From NCBI RefSeq assembly GCF_001010285.1, contig NZ_CP011104.1:3782001-3846000 (forward strand): 64,000 nucleotides of DNA. The letters run 5' to 3'. The position numbers and the translations under genes were made by a program. Position 1 is the first letter of the stretch; the number at the start of each line of letters is the position of its first letter. The stretch comes from Photorhabdus thracensis (GTDB lineage: Bacteria > Pseudomonadota > Gammaproteobacteria > Enterobacterales > Enterobacteriaceae). Below, piece by piece: positions 1-8,597 of the stretch. The notes below the pieces were generated by a model. It was not told the DNA's origin, made no database searches, and worked only from the letters and a program-made list of their open reading frames with translations.

Positions 1-655
1 TTTCTACAGTAAAGATGAAATTCTGTGGGGGGCAATGTCACATGGTCATATCAATCTGATGCTGGCGGGTTTGGCAGGGGCGTTTATGACATCTTTGTAT
101 ACCTTCCGTATGATTTTTATCGTATTCCACGGTGAGGCGAAAACCAAAGCGCACTCTGTTAAAGGGATTACCCATCACCTGCCATTACTGGTATTGCTGG
201 TGCTTTCCACCTTTGTGGGCGCACTGATTGCGCCACCACTGGCGGGTGTGTTGCCGGCAGACCATGCAACGGGCGACACAGGTAAAATGATGCTGGAAGT
301 GGTTTCTGGTGTGGTTGCGGTTGCAGGTATTTTGCTAGCGATGGCACTGTATTTAGGTAAACGTCAGTTGGTGAATAGCGTGGCGCAAAGTGCTCCGGGA
401 CGCTTCTTTTCCGTATGGTGGTTTAATGCCTGGGGCTTTGATGTTCTGTATGACTGGGTATTTGTTAAGCCATTCAAGAGCATTACCCGTGTGTTACAAA
501 ACGATCCACTGAATTCACTGATGAATATTCCGGCGGTGTTATCACGCTGGAGTAACAAAGGTCTTAGCCTGAGTGAAAACGGACAAATCCGTTGGTACGT
601 TGCCTCTATGGGGTTGGGTGCAGTGCTGGTTTTAGCTCTGCTGCTACTGGTTTAA
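1..655 (+). CDS. nuoL: NADH-quinone oxidoreductase subunit L, C-terminal part (cut by window start)
   Basis: This is the 3' end of the proton-pumping antiporter-like subunit L of respiratory complex I, an inner-membrane protein. The reading frame is open from base 2, and the first residues (FYSKDEILWGAMSHGH) match the NuoL segment around the conserved SKDEIL motif. The rest is mostly hydrophobic helices, ending in a transmembrane segment. In other enterobacteria the tail also contains the long lateral amphipathic helix. nuoM follows after 20 nt in the same direction, as in the usual nuoA-N operon. The start lies outside the window, so nothing can be said about the N-terminus. Confidence 0.97.
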   Translation, partial: FYSKDEILWGAMSHGHINLMLAGLAGAFMTSLYTFRMIFIVFHGEAKTKAHSVKGITHHLPLLVLLVLSTFVGALIAPPLAGVLPADHATGDTGKMMLEVVSGVVAVAGILLAMALYLGKRQLVNSVAQSAPGRFFSVWWFNAWGFDVLYDWVFVKPFKSITRVLQNDPLNSLMNIPAVLSRWSNKGLSLSENGQIRWYVASMGLGAVLVLALLLLV

Positions 656-675
656 TTTAAGGGACACATTGCGCC

Positions 676-2196
676 ATGCTATTACCTTGGCTAATTCTTT
701 TGCCCTTCATCGGAGGTTTGCTGAGTTGGCAGACTGAACGCTTTGGTACCCGTGTACCACGTTGGATCGCGTTAATTTCGATGGGGTTGACTCTGGTGCT
801 CTCACTGCAATTGTGGTTGCAGGGGGGCTATACCTTGGCTAATCCGCAGGGGATCCCTCAATGGCAATCAGAATTTTTGATGCCGTGGATCCCACGTTTT
901 GGTATCAGTATTCACCTTGCACTGGATGGCTTATCCCTGCTGATGGTCGTGTTGACTGCACTGCTGGGGCTGATGGCTATTCTCTGTTCATGGACGGAAA
1001 ATCAACCGTATCAGGGCTTTTTCCACTTGAACCTGCTGTGGATCCTGGGTGGTGTGATGGGGGTGTTCCTCGCTATCGACATGTTCCTGTTCTTCTTTTT
1101 CTGGGAAATGATGTTGGTGCCGATGTACTTCCTGATTGCATTGTGGGGACACAGAGGATCAGGCGGTAAGACCCGTATCACCGCGGCGACCAAGTTTTTC
1201 ATTTATACCCAGGCGAGCGGTCTGGTGATGCTGATTGCGATTATGGCGCTGGTACTGGTGCACTATAACGCGACGGGCGAATGGACATTCAGCTATGAAA
1301 AACTGCTGAATACGCCGATGTCACATACCGTTCAATACCTGCTGATGTTGGGTTTCTTCATCGCCTTTGCGGTAAAAATGCCGGTTGTGCCTTTGCATGG
1401 ATGGTTACCGGATGCTCACAGCCAGGCGCCAACCGCGGGTTCTGTTGACCTGGCGGGGATCTTGCTGAAAACGGCGGGTTATGGTCTGTTGCGTTTTGGC
1501 TTGCCACTGTTCCCGGAGGCTTCTCACGAGTTCACCCCAATCGCGATGTGGCTGGGTGTGCTTGGGATCTTCTATGGTGCATGGATGGCATTCAGCCAGA
1601 CAGATATCAAACGCCTGATTGCTTATACCAGTATCTCGCATATGGGATTTGTGTTGATAGCGATTTACTCTGGCAGCCAGCTTGCTTACCAGGGGGCGAT
1701 TATCCAGATGATTGCTCATGGTTTATCAGCCGCGGGCCTGTTTATTCTCTGTGGTCAGCTTTATGAGCGCTTGCATACCCGTGATATGAATTTAATGGGT
1801 GGTTTGTGGCGACGTGTGCAGTTTTTGCCTGCGTTGTCGCTGTGCTTTGCTGTTGCGACACTGGGGATGCCGGGAACCGGTAACTTTGTCGGTGAGTTTA
1901 TGATTCTGTTTGGCAGTTTTAGTGAATACACGTTAATTATAACGATTTCTGTGTTCGGCCTGGTTTTCGCTTCTGTATATGCCTTGTATATGATGCAACG
2001 TGCTTATTACGGAGCGCCAAAATCAGATGAGCCACTAAGACGGATGGATATGCGGGAAATATCTATTGTCATGTTGCTGTTGATATTACTGGTGGTGATG
2101 GGATTCTACCCACAACCTATCCTTGATACTTCAGCGGCAGCGATGGATAACATCCAGACCTGGTATTCAGCTTCAATTTCAACTACAAGGCCGTAA
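676..2196 (+). CDS. nuoM: NADH-quinone oxidoreductase subunit M
   Basis: Antiporter-like proton-translocating membrane subunit of complex I, 506 residues, close to the family's usual ~509. It is a polytopic membrane protein throughout. The conserved glutamate in WEMMLVPMYF (about residue 144) and the lysine in KMPVVPLHGWLPDAH (about 234) are both present; in the E. coli protein these are essential proton-path residues. It sits 20 nt after nuoL and 6 nt before nuoN, so it is co-transcribed with them. The ATG start gives a standard N-terminus (MLLPWLILLPF). No defect is seen. Confidence 0.98.
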   Translation: MLLPWLILLPFIGGLLSWQTERFGTRVPRWIALISMGLTLVLSLQLWLQGGYTLANPQGIPQWQSEFLMPWIPRFGISIHLALDGLSLLMVVLTALLGLMAILCSWTENQPYQGFFHLNLLWILGGVMGVFLAIDMFLFFFFWEMMLVPMYFLIALWGHRGSGGKTRITAATKFFIYTQASGLVMLIAIMALVLVHYNATGEWTFSYEKLLNTPMSHTVQYLLMLGFFIAFAVKMPVVPLHGWLPDAHSQAPTAGSVDLAGILLKTAGYGLLRFGLPLFPEASHEFTPIAMWLGVLGIFYGAWMAFSQTDIKRLIAYTSISHMGFVLIAIYSGSQLAYQGAIIQMIAHGLSAAGLFILCGQLYERLHTRDMNLMGGLWRRVQFLPALSLCFAVATLGMPGTGNFVGEFMILFGSFSEYTLIITISVFGLVFASVYALYMMQRAYYGAPKSDEPLRRMDMREISIVMLLLILLVVMGFYPQPILDTSAAAMDNIQTWYSASISTTRP

Positions 2197-2202
2197 TTCG
2201 CC

Positions 2203-3660
2203 ATGACAATAACTCCTCAACAACTGATCGCGCTGTTACCGCTGTTGATCGTCGGATTGACGGTAGTGGTTGTGATGCTGTCCATTGCGTGGCGACGCGA
2301 TCACTTTATCAATACCACGCTGACCGTAGTAGGTTTGAATCTGGCTCTGTTGTCCCTCTACTTTGTTGGGCAACAGGACGCGATGGATGTCACCCCACTG
2401 GTTCATGTGGACGGCTACGCTATGCTCTATATCGGCCTGGTGCTGGTTGCGAGCCTGGCAACTTCTACTTTCGCCTATTCTTGGCTGGAAAATTATCCGG
2501 ATAACAAAGAAGAGTTCTACCTGCTGGTGCTGATTGCGACCGTGGGTGGTATTCTCCTGGCTTGTGCAAACCATCTGGCATCATTGTTTATCGGTATTGA
2601 ACTGCTTACTTTGCCGCTGTTTGGTTTGATTGGTTATGCATATCGTCAAAGACGCTCTCTGGAAGCGGCGATTAAGTACATGTTGTTGTCCGCGGCAGCA
2701 TCGTCTTTCATGCTGTTTGGTATGGCGTTGCTGTATGCGGAATCAGGCGATCTCTCTTTTGCTGCGCTGGGGCATCGTTTGTCTGACAGCTATATCTACC
2801 AACCTTTAATACTGGCAGGTCTGGGTATGATGGTTGTTGGCATTGGCTTCAAACTGTCACTGGTTCCCTTCCATCTTTGGACGCCGGATGTTTATCAGGG
2901 GGCGCCTGCACCTGTTTCTACCTTTCTGGCAACAGCCAGTAAGATAGCGATTTTCGCAGTAGTGATGCGTTTGTTCGTTGAAGCGCCTATGGCGGACAAT
3001 GAAGCGCTGCGCACGGTATTAACCGTTATTGCGATTGCTTCTATGTTGTTTGGTAACTTGATGGCGCTGACTCAGACAAATATCAAACGCCTGCTTGGTT
3101 ACTCTTCTATTGCTCACTTGGGTTATCTGTTAGTGGCGCTGGTAGCGGTACAAAACCATCAGCTTTCAGAAGAAACCGTGGGTATCTATCTGGCGGGTTA
3201 TCTGTTTAGCAGCATTGGTGCGTTTGGTGTCGTTAGCCTGATGTCCAGCCCATATAAAGGACCGGATGCGGATTCTCTCTACTCATACCGTGGCCTGTTT
3301 TGGCATAAACCGATTTTGTCTGCGGTCATGACGGTGATGATGTTATCACTGGCGGGTATCCCAATGACGCTAGGCTTTATTGGTAAGTTCTATGTGATTG
3401 TCGTGGGTGTGCAATCTGAACTGTGGTGGCTGGCTGCGGCGGTGGTTCTTGGCAGTGCTATCGGCCTTTATTACTATCTGAGAGTGATGGTGAGTCTGTA
3501 CTTACATGCGCCGAAAGCTCTTAACCGTGATACACCGAGGAATTGGGCCTTAACTGCCGGCGGGATGGTCGTTCTGATTTCTGCATTATTGGTACTGGCG
3601 CTGGGTATTTGGCCTCAGCCACTGATTGATGTGGTGCAACAAGCGAAAATCATTCTCTAA
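2203..3660 (+). CDS. nuoN: NADH-quinone oxidoreductase subunit N
   Basis: The third antiporter-like subunit of complex I, 485 residues, which is the family's normal length. It is a multi-spanning inner-membrane protein containing the conserved segment [18 protein letters not shown] and the [16 protein letters not shown] helix shared with Mrp-type antiporters. It begins 6 nt after nuoM and is the last gene of the operon. A perfect 12-bp stem hairpin at 3700-3727 follows and probably ends the nuo transcript. Confidence 0.98.
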   Translation: MTITPQQLIALLPLLIVGLTVVVVMLSIAWRRDHFINTTLTVVGLNLALLSLYFVGQQDAMDVTPLVHVDGYAMLYIGLVLVASLATSTFAYSWLENYPDNKEEFYLLVLIATVGGILLACANHLASLFIGIELLTLPLFGLIGYAYRQRRSLEAAIKYMLLSAAASSFMLFGMALLYAESGDLSFAALGHRLSDSYIYQPLILAGLGMMVVGIGFKLSLVPFHLWTPDVYQGAPAPVSTFLATASKIAIFAVVMRLFVEAPMADNEALRTVLTVIAIASMLFGNLMALTQTNIKRLLGYSSIAHLGYLLVALVAVQNHQLSEETVGIYLAGYLFSSIGAFGVVSLMSSPYKGPDADSLYSYRGLFWHKPILSAVMTVMMLSLAGIPMTLGFIGKFYVIVVGVQSELWWLAAAVVLGSAIGLYYYLRVMVSLYLHAPKALNRDTPRNWALTAGGMVVLISALLVLALGIWPQPLIDVVQQAKIIL

Positions 3661-3699
3661 ATAGTCAGTCGGTTGTGATGAATTATTTAGAATAATCGA

Positions 3700-3734
3700 A
3701 ACCCGGTAAGGTTGTCCTTACCGGGTTAGTTTTG
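3700..3734 (+). terminator. nuo operon terminator hairpin
   Basis: Perfect inverted repeat AACCCGGTAAGG / CCTTACCGGGTT with loop TTGT, 40 nt after the nuoN stop, followed by a short T-rich stretch. Nearly the same hairpin recurs at 6114-6147 downstream of xaxB. Confidence 0.8.
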
Positions 3735-5171
3735 AAAAGATTTGGGTTATAAAAATAAAATCTTTTATTTATTAAAATAGTCTCGCCACATGATTTTAGA
3801 TTTTCTCTTAAAACCATGTCTATTTAAATGATATTTAAATAAATCAGTAAATTTATTTAATAATGTTTTATTACAGGAAAATTAATCAGCCAGAAAGGTT
3901 ATAATGATTAAATGGATATTTAAACGTTAACAGAGTGCGAAAATAGCTTTGAAAAATAACGATATAAATTTATTATAGCGTTAAATTACATTAAAGGTAT
4001 AAAAATAGGTATGATTTAAATGAAACCGTAGAAAAGCAATGTCATTGGCTAGGGTGAAAATAGTGTAAAACAAGTTTAAAAGGGCATGTTTAATGTGTCG
4101 CGGTGTCGCATAATAAATACAACATAATAATGATAAAAGTAATCCAGTTCGTATTTGATTAAATTATTTATTTGCGGATTTTGTCATTCAGATTTTTTAT
4201 AAACGATTATTTAACTGGCTGATAAAAAAGTTTAATCCCCAGTTGAAAACGTTATTAAATAACGTTTCATAATTCTGCTACACATGGCCGTCTTCAAGTC
4301 ATTGTTATATATAGAATTATGAGTAGTATAAGATGTAGCACTATTTTGGGATCTTATTTAAAATCGGTTTGTTTTTTAAATATATTGCCTTGTTAACCTA
4401 TTTTATATTCTTATTTGCCTTTTTTACTGGGTATATAATCATTAATAAAGCCAATTCTTTTTCTCATTTTCCACTGATGGTTCTATGGTGAGCAGGTTTT
4501 GAACGGTTATTAAAAGCCATTTTTTTAACCTCTGGTTTTAATCATTGTTTTTACTTTTAATACCTGATTTCTATTAAATTTAATCAACGTTAATCATACT
4601 TGCTTTTTATCTTTGTTGATGCTGTTTTAATGGCAACTTTTAACAGTTTTCATGATGTTACCCTCTTTTTTTTTATCTTTATAAATCAAGTGGTAAATAG
4701 CTTGATGATATAAATATGCTCCTTTATTTTTTTCGGAAAATATTATTTTTTCTGATTTATTTTCAATTTTTTGTTAATGGTTAATGGGTTTCGATTAAGT
4801 TTGATTAACGTCTTTTTAAAAACTGTACTTATAGTTAAATCTGTCTTTTATATAAAAGCTTTAATATCTCTGTTTTTGTGTTTTTAAATGGTCATGGCAG
4901 GTTAGGTAAATGTAAAATAAGCCGAAGATAATATCGTCGATGAATACATTAAACATGACAGGGAATAAGCCGTTTTTAGTCACTCTGTACCTTTTAAAAA
5001 TCTGGCGTTAATGGATGCCTGTTTTTTTTACCCTTAGCGAACTAATCACTGAAAAAGAAAACAGCTTGTCGATCACCCAAAAATGAAAGAATTTATGGTC
5101 ACCCTGTTAGCGTACCGCTTGTCGGGTGACCACCTCATTAAAGCCCTAAAGAGGCTTATACCCTTCATCTT
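3735..5171. other. AT-rich intergenic region with no gene seen
   Basis: About 1.4 kb of very AT-rich DNA in which no coding-like reading frame is seen on either strand. The only defined structure is the 101-bp MITE-like element at 4258-4358. The right edge (about 5157-5185) has a repeat-like string resembling dispersed short repeats of Photorhabdus/Xenorhabdus, and it runs into the 3' end of the small antitoxin-like gene. It reads as decayed or accessory DNA between the nuo operon and the xaxAB toxin genes. Confidence 0.6.
4258..4358 (+). mobile_element. 101-bp MITE-like element, copy 1
   Basis: A 101-bp unit flanked by TA on both sides (4256-4257 and 4359-4360). It begins AATAACGTTTCATAATTC and ends GGGATCTTATT. 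Its ends form an imperfect terminal inverted repeat (18 of 25 positions by eye). A second copy of the same length, differing at about ten positions, lies at 22466-22566 inside the CDI exoprotein gene. A TA target duplication is what IS630/Tc1-mariner transposases leave. The element has no coding capacity, so a non-autonomous MITE is the best reading. Family assignment is inference. Confidence 0.7.
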
Positions 5172-5531
5172 TCAAGTTGCTGCTTTGTTGCGCTTATTGA
5201 CTGATTTTCTTTTTTTACTTTTCATTGCATTGCTGTGAGTTTCAGTAAGAATCCGCTTTTTCTCACAATTAGCAAAGCGATTTAAAACTTGTCTGATTAG
5301 TGGCTGATAACCTAAGCTATTAAGGTCAGCTATCATTTTCAAGTCTTCTATCAGAGACTTATTTAATCTGATTGATATTAGCTGTAACTCCAACGCTTCA
5401 TTAATCAGATCTTCTGTTATATCATCAGATACTTTAACGTGAGCCTCACTGCAACCGAGCTCACGGTTATCCCATGCTTCATCAGTGGAAGCTATCAGGT
5501 TATTTGTTCGCTTATCAGTTTGTTTGCTCAT
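5172..5531 (-). CDS. putative antitoxin, ribbon-helix-helix/BrnA-like
   Basis: Small hydrophilic protein of 119 residues. The middle segment ELQLISIRLNKSLIEDLK followed by LGYQPLIRQVLNRF has the pattern of short BrnA/CopG-type DNA-binding antitoxins. The last 20 residues are very basic (KSKKRKSVNKR). Its start overlaps the stop of the upstream small gene by 4 nt (ATGA), so the two are translationally coupled as in many type II toxin-antitoxin operons. The 3' end runs into a repeat-like string, so the C-terminus may not be original. Function is inferred from gene pairing and a weak motif. Confidence 0.55.
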   Translation of the reverse strand: MSKQTDKRTNNLIASTDEAWDNRELGCSEAHVKVSDDITEDLINEALELQLISIRLNKSLIEDLKMIADLNSLGYQPLIRQVLNRFANCEKKRILTETHSNAMKSKKRKSVNKRNKAAT

Positions 5532-5830
5532 TTTTCTGTTCCTAGACCGTATTTTTCGTAAATTCTCAATTCATCTTCATTAGGTGAGTAAGCTGTCCTT
5601 ATAGCAACCCCTTTTTCTGGGTAATAGATAAAGACTATCTTTAACTTAACACCATAATCAGTTTCAGATATAAACCACTTAGTTGGCGGGTCAGTTTTGT
5701 TGTCTTCTCTTGTGTCCTCAAGAAAACGCCCGACCCGATTACAAAAACACTGGAGTACATCCTCTTCATTAACCGGTGGGATTTTACCTGCTAATTTCAA
5801 CCTGATTTTTGATGATATCAAGAGCTTCAT
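5528..5830 (-). CDS. putative toxin of a small toxin-antitoxin pair
   Basis: 100 residues from the ATG that gives MKLLISSKIRLKL. An upstream extension of the same frame to 5989 reads into unrelated remnant sequence, so the internal start is preferred. The conserved-looking core is CFCNRVGRFLEDTRED, then DPPTKWFISETDYG, KIVFIY and IRTAY. This pattern occurs in a family of ~100-residue proteins often labelled 'ADP-ribosyl-(dinitrogen reductase) hydrolase', usually encoded next to a small CopG/BrnA-like partner, as here. That label is doubtful; a BrnT/RelE-like toxin is the more likely role. No catalytic residue can be named. Confidence 0.5.
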   Translation of the reverse strand: MKLLISSKIRLKLAGKIPPVNEEDVLQCFCNRVGRFLEDTREDNKTDPPTKWFISETDYGVKLKIVFIYYPEKGVAIRTAYSPNEDELRIYEKYGLGTEK

Positions 5831-5984
5831 GTGTTTCGGTGTCTTTAACTCATGGTTAATTTGTATATACAAAATGATATGGCTAACCAACAAACCTATG
5901 TTCCCCCTTTTTTTGCGACACCGATTTTGATGTATGGTGGGCTCGCTTAAATCTATCTGGCGTCTGTTGGGAACCTGTTCCCGC

Positions 5985-6071
5985 GCCACGATGGGTTTTG
6001 ATGGTCGCCGATTTGCTCTCGACTAATTGGTTTTTATTTTCCTGCTCATCTTTCTGCACTTGTAAATCCAA
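5985..6071 (-). pseudogene. fragment of a TpsA/hemagglutinin-like gene
   Basis: Read on the minus strand, this short stretch encodes VQKDEQENKNQLVESKSATI then KTHRG. That aligns well with the TpsA protein later in the window (IQKDAQGNKGQLVENRSATI at about 21973-22032). After THRG the frame no longer matches. It is probably a scrap of another two-partner-secretion exoprotein gene lying between the small toxin-antitoxin pair and xaxB. The match is short and made by eye. Confidence 0.45.
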
Positions 6072-6113
6072 TCTGGTGAATAGTGTTGTGGTGAATAGAT
6101 CCCTAGATTGGTC

Positions 6114-6147
6114 AATAACCCGGTAAGGTTGCCCTTACCGGGTTATT
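6114..6147 (-). terminator. terminator hairpin downstream of xaxB
   Basis: Perfect 15-bp inverted repeat (AATAACCCGGTAAGG and its complement) with loop TTGC, 111 nt beyond the xaxB stop. Its core and loop differ by one base from the nuo terminator at 3700-3727. Confidence 0.7.
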
Positions 6148-6258
6148 ATGAGTTGTTGATAACGCTTTCTTCCCCCTGAACTGCACTTCACACAAGTTTC
6201 ATTAACTTATTATGCTTATGCTTTGTATTACCTGGTGAAAGCCCGGGGGCAGTTGTGT

Positions 6259-7320
6259 TTAGCTCAACAGGAGCGCACTGTATTGCGACTCCAGATTATT
6301 AAGGAAGTCCAACTGTTTATGTATGAATTTGGTCAGATCTTGCTGGCCGGTTTTGCTGTCTATTGTCTCCTGTAATTGATTGGCAAATAGACTCCATACT
6401 TGTTCCAGTGTTGTTGCCTGGCTCAGTAGTGTGGTGCGCTCTGTCTCGATTTGCTGTGCAGCGCCGATACCGGTAATCCGCTTTTCTGTCTCTTTCAACT
6501 GAGTTTTCAGGTTATCGGACACCTTATTCAATTGAGTGATTTGCTCATCCAGTTTGGATCTGGCAACGGCTAATTCTATATATTTCAGACCCTTAGAAAT
6601 ATTTTCGAGCGTCTTTTTGGCGATTTCAATTCCTTGCTTAAGTGCCTGCTTGATGGCTTCTTTTTTCGGGTTGCTTATGTCCAGTTTGTCCACTTCGCTG
6701 GCATTGGGAATGTAGTCCTTGAACATATCAGCCAGATTGTATTGGCGAATGACATCTTGGCTTTCGATGATTTTGTCGCGGTCTTCGGCCAGTTTGGTTT
6801 TTTTCTGCTCTTTCTGGGCAATATCGGCTTGCAGTTCCACTTTCCGTGCTTGTTCTTCTTCCAGGACACCTCCCAAACGTTCTGAAATCACAACGTTACG
6901 CACATCGGCAATTTTGTTGGCCAACTGGTTAGCTTCATTGTGTAAGCTGAGAATGACGTTTTTGACATCTTTATTCAGGCTGCGGATCTGCTCTGAACGT
7001 GCTTCTAACAGCGTATCCCGGGTTTCATCGTCCAGATCAGGATTTTCCAGCTCTGCATCAATTTCGAGGATGGTCTGAAAGTATTCTTGAGGAGGGAGCT
7101 GCCTCAGTGCGGTTTGCAGGTGAGGTACAGAAATACGTACCGTTTCGTCAAGATCACGGCTGTATACGCCGACCCGCAGAGTTTTTTCCCGGATTATTTC
7201 AATGCCTGAAGTTTGCTGTTGCACCAGACGCCAGATGTTTTTCACCGCTTGATTCAAGGCTTTTATGTTGATTTCTGGATAAGCAGCAGAGTTTTGTGGA
7301 AAAGTGATAATTTCAGTCAT
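6259..7320 (-). CDS. xaxB: XaxB-like component of alpha-xenorhabdolysin binary cytolysin
   Basis: 353 residues, about 40 kDa, matching XaxB/PaxB of Xenorhabdus and Photorhabdus. These are the second components of the alpha-xenorhabdolysin pore-forming toxins, which kill insect haemocytes and lyse erythrocytes. The protein is nearly all helical, with long heptad-rich stretches (about residues 140-200 and 225-300) that fit the ClyA-like helical bundle of the family. There is no signal peptide, as is normal for these toxins. The start has a strong ribosome site (AAAAGGAG then 7 nt to ATG). It lies 50 nt after xaxA in the same operon. The XaxA/XaxB pair assembles into one pore complex. Confidence 0.88.
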   Translation of the reverse strand: MTEIITFPQNSAAYPEINIKALNQAVKNIWRLVQQQTSGIEIIREKTLRVGVYSRDLDETVRISVPHLQTALRQLPPQEYFQTILEIDAELENPDLDDETRDTLLEARSEQIRSLNKDVKNVILSLHNEANQLANKIADVRNVVISERLGGVLEEEQARKVELQADIAQKEQKKTKLAEDRDKIIESQDVIRQYNLADMFKDYIPNASEVDKLDISNPKKEAIKQALKQGIEIAKKTLENISKGLKYIELAVARSKLDEQITQLNKVSDNLKTQLKETEKRITGIGAAQQIETERTTLLSQATTLEQVWSLFANQLQETIDSKTGQQDLTKFIHKQLDFLNNLESQYSALLLS

Positions 7321-7370
7321 TTTAATGCTCCTTTTTTTCTATTTCCTATGTAATACAAGGGGGAATGTGA

Positions 7371-8585
7371 TTAGTTATAGCGCTGTTTGTACTCTTTCAA
7401 CGCTTCATCGAAAACTTTGACCAATTGTTTAGCGGAACCTTCTACTTCTTTCCAAGGACTTATCACTTGCTGGAATTTAGTGATAAAAGAGGTCAGTTTC
7501 AGTGCATCGTTAATTTCAGCGAATTTATCTCTGGAGGCATTGATCTGAGTTAGCATGGATTGCCACATGTAATCCAGGTGGTTCAGTGCGACTTCTGCGT
7601 CCAGCAAACGGGTATCAATGTCGCTAAAATCAAGAGACAAATTAGTCATGGATTCTTGCAATGCGCGTTTACCTTTGATGCTTTCTTCCAGGCCGCGCAC
7701 TTCTTCGATCAATGCGTTTTTCCGTTTACGTACTTCCTCTGCCTTAGCACCAAAAATGCCACCTGTAATAGCAAGGCCGATAAGCCCCGCAGCGATGCCG
7801 GAGAAAGCCAGGCCCACGAATTTGTCGTAGTCTTTCTTAAGCTGAGTGATTTCTGCTTTTTTCTCGATAATTTTTTCATCCAGATCTTTGATGCCAACTG
7901 ACATCTTATTGTCTTTCATCAGCTTTTTCTTATTTTCTACCTGTGGCTGTAAACCAAATGCAATGCCGCCATTTGAGAGTCTGCCGCCGATCAGTTTTAG
8001 TTTGAAATCAGATACTTCGGTTTTGACCTTTTCGGTTTTCTGCTGCTGTTTTTGAATATCGTTCTTCATGTTATCCAGGATTTCTTCCAGTGCGTGCGAC
8101 ACCTCTTTATCTTCATTGGTGTAGGTGATACTGGCTAATTGTCTATCCGATAACTCTCCCAGTTTCTTCTTTATACGTTCAATAATTGGCATCTCATTAA
8201 TGATGCTGATGATATTCCCTCCGGTCTCGGTAATTTGTTTACCGACAATTTCCAGATCGATACTCTGTTGCATAATATCGTTTTCCACTCCGCTCCAGCT
8301 AAGTGAGTGAATGCGGATTTCTTCAAATAAAGTATGAATATCTTCTGGTTCCAGTCCAGGAATATCGACCTTTTGGTAGCCTAGATAGTTTTTCACTTCC
8401 TCCAGATTAAAAGGCAGTGAAAGACCTTTCTTAACATACAATTTGATATTAATAAGGTCTTCTTTGGTAAATATTCCGCCCGGGCGGGCAACACCGGCTT
8501 GTTTACCTGTCAGTAATTGCAAGGTAGCCGAGGGAATATCTGTTTCATTCAGTGTTTTTTCCGCTGGAAGTTGAGCTAATAACAT
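7371..8585 (-). CDS. xaxA: XaxA-like component of alpha-xenorhabdolysin binary cytolysin
   Basis: First component of the XaxAB/PaxAB binary pore-forming toxin, 404 residues from the preferred start. Two ATGs are possible: 8597 (MEKYMLLAQ) and 8585 (MLLAQLPAE). The second has GGAG 6 nt upstream, so it is chosen. The protein is largely helical, with a long coiled-coil stretch. A hydrophobic hairpin-like segment (VGLAFSGIAAGLIGLAITGG, near residue 265) is the expected membrane-active region. It precedes xaxB by 50 nt. The 1.2 kb upstream is AT-rich and empty of genes, leaving room for regulation. Position between nuo and men operons marks the pair as an insertion in a housekeeping neighbourhood. 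Confidence 0.88.
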   Translation of the reverse strand: MLLAQLPAEKTLNETDIPSATLQLLTGKQAGVARPGGIFTKEDLINIKLYVKKGLSLPFNLEEVKNYLGYQKVDIPGLEPEDIHTLFEEIRIHSLSWSGVENDIMQQSIDLEIVGKQITETGGNIISIINEMPIIERIKKKLGELSDRQLASITYTNEDKEVSHALEEILDNMKNDIQKQQQKTEKVKTEVSDFKLKLIGGRLSNGGIAFGLQPQVENKKKLMKDNKMSVGIKDLDEKIIEKKAEITQLKKDYDKFVGLAFSGIAAGLIGLAITGGIFGAKAEEVRKRKNALIEEVRGLEESIKGKRALQESMTNLSLDFSDIDTRLLDAEVALNHLDYMWQSMLTQINASRDKFAEINDALKLTSFITKFQQVISPWKEVEGSAKQLVKVFDEALKEYKQRYN

Positions 8586-8597
8586 ATATTTCTCCAT

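Noticed and set aside
5831..5989. N-terminal 53-residue extension of the small toxin frame
   Set aside because: The extension reads through remnant DNA linked to the TpsA scrap and does not resemble the family; the internal ATG at 5830 fits family length.
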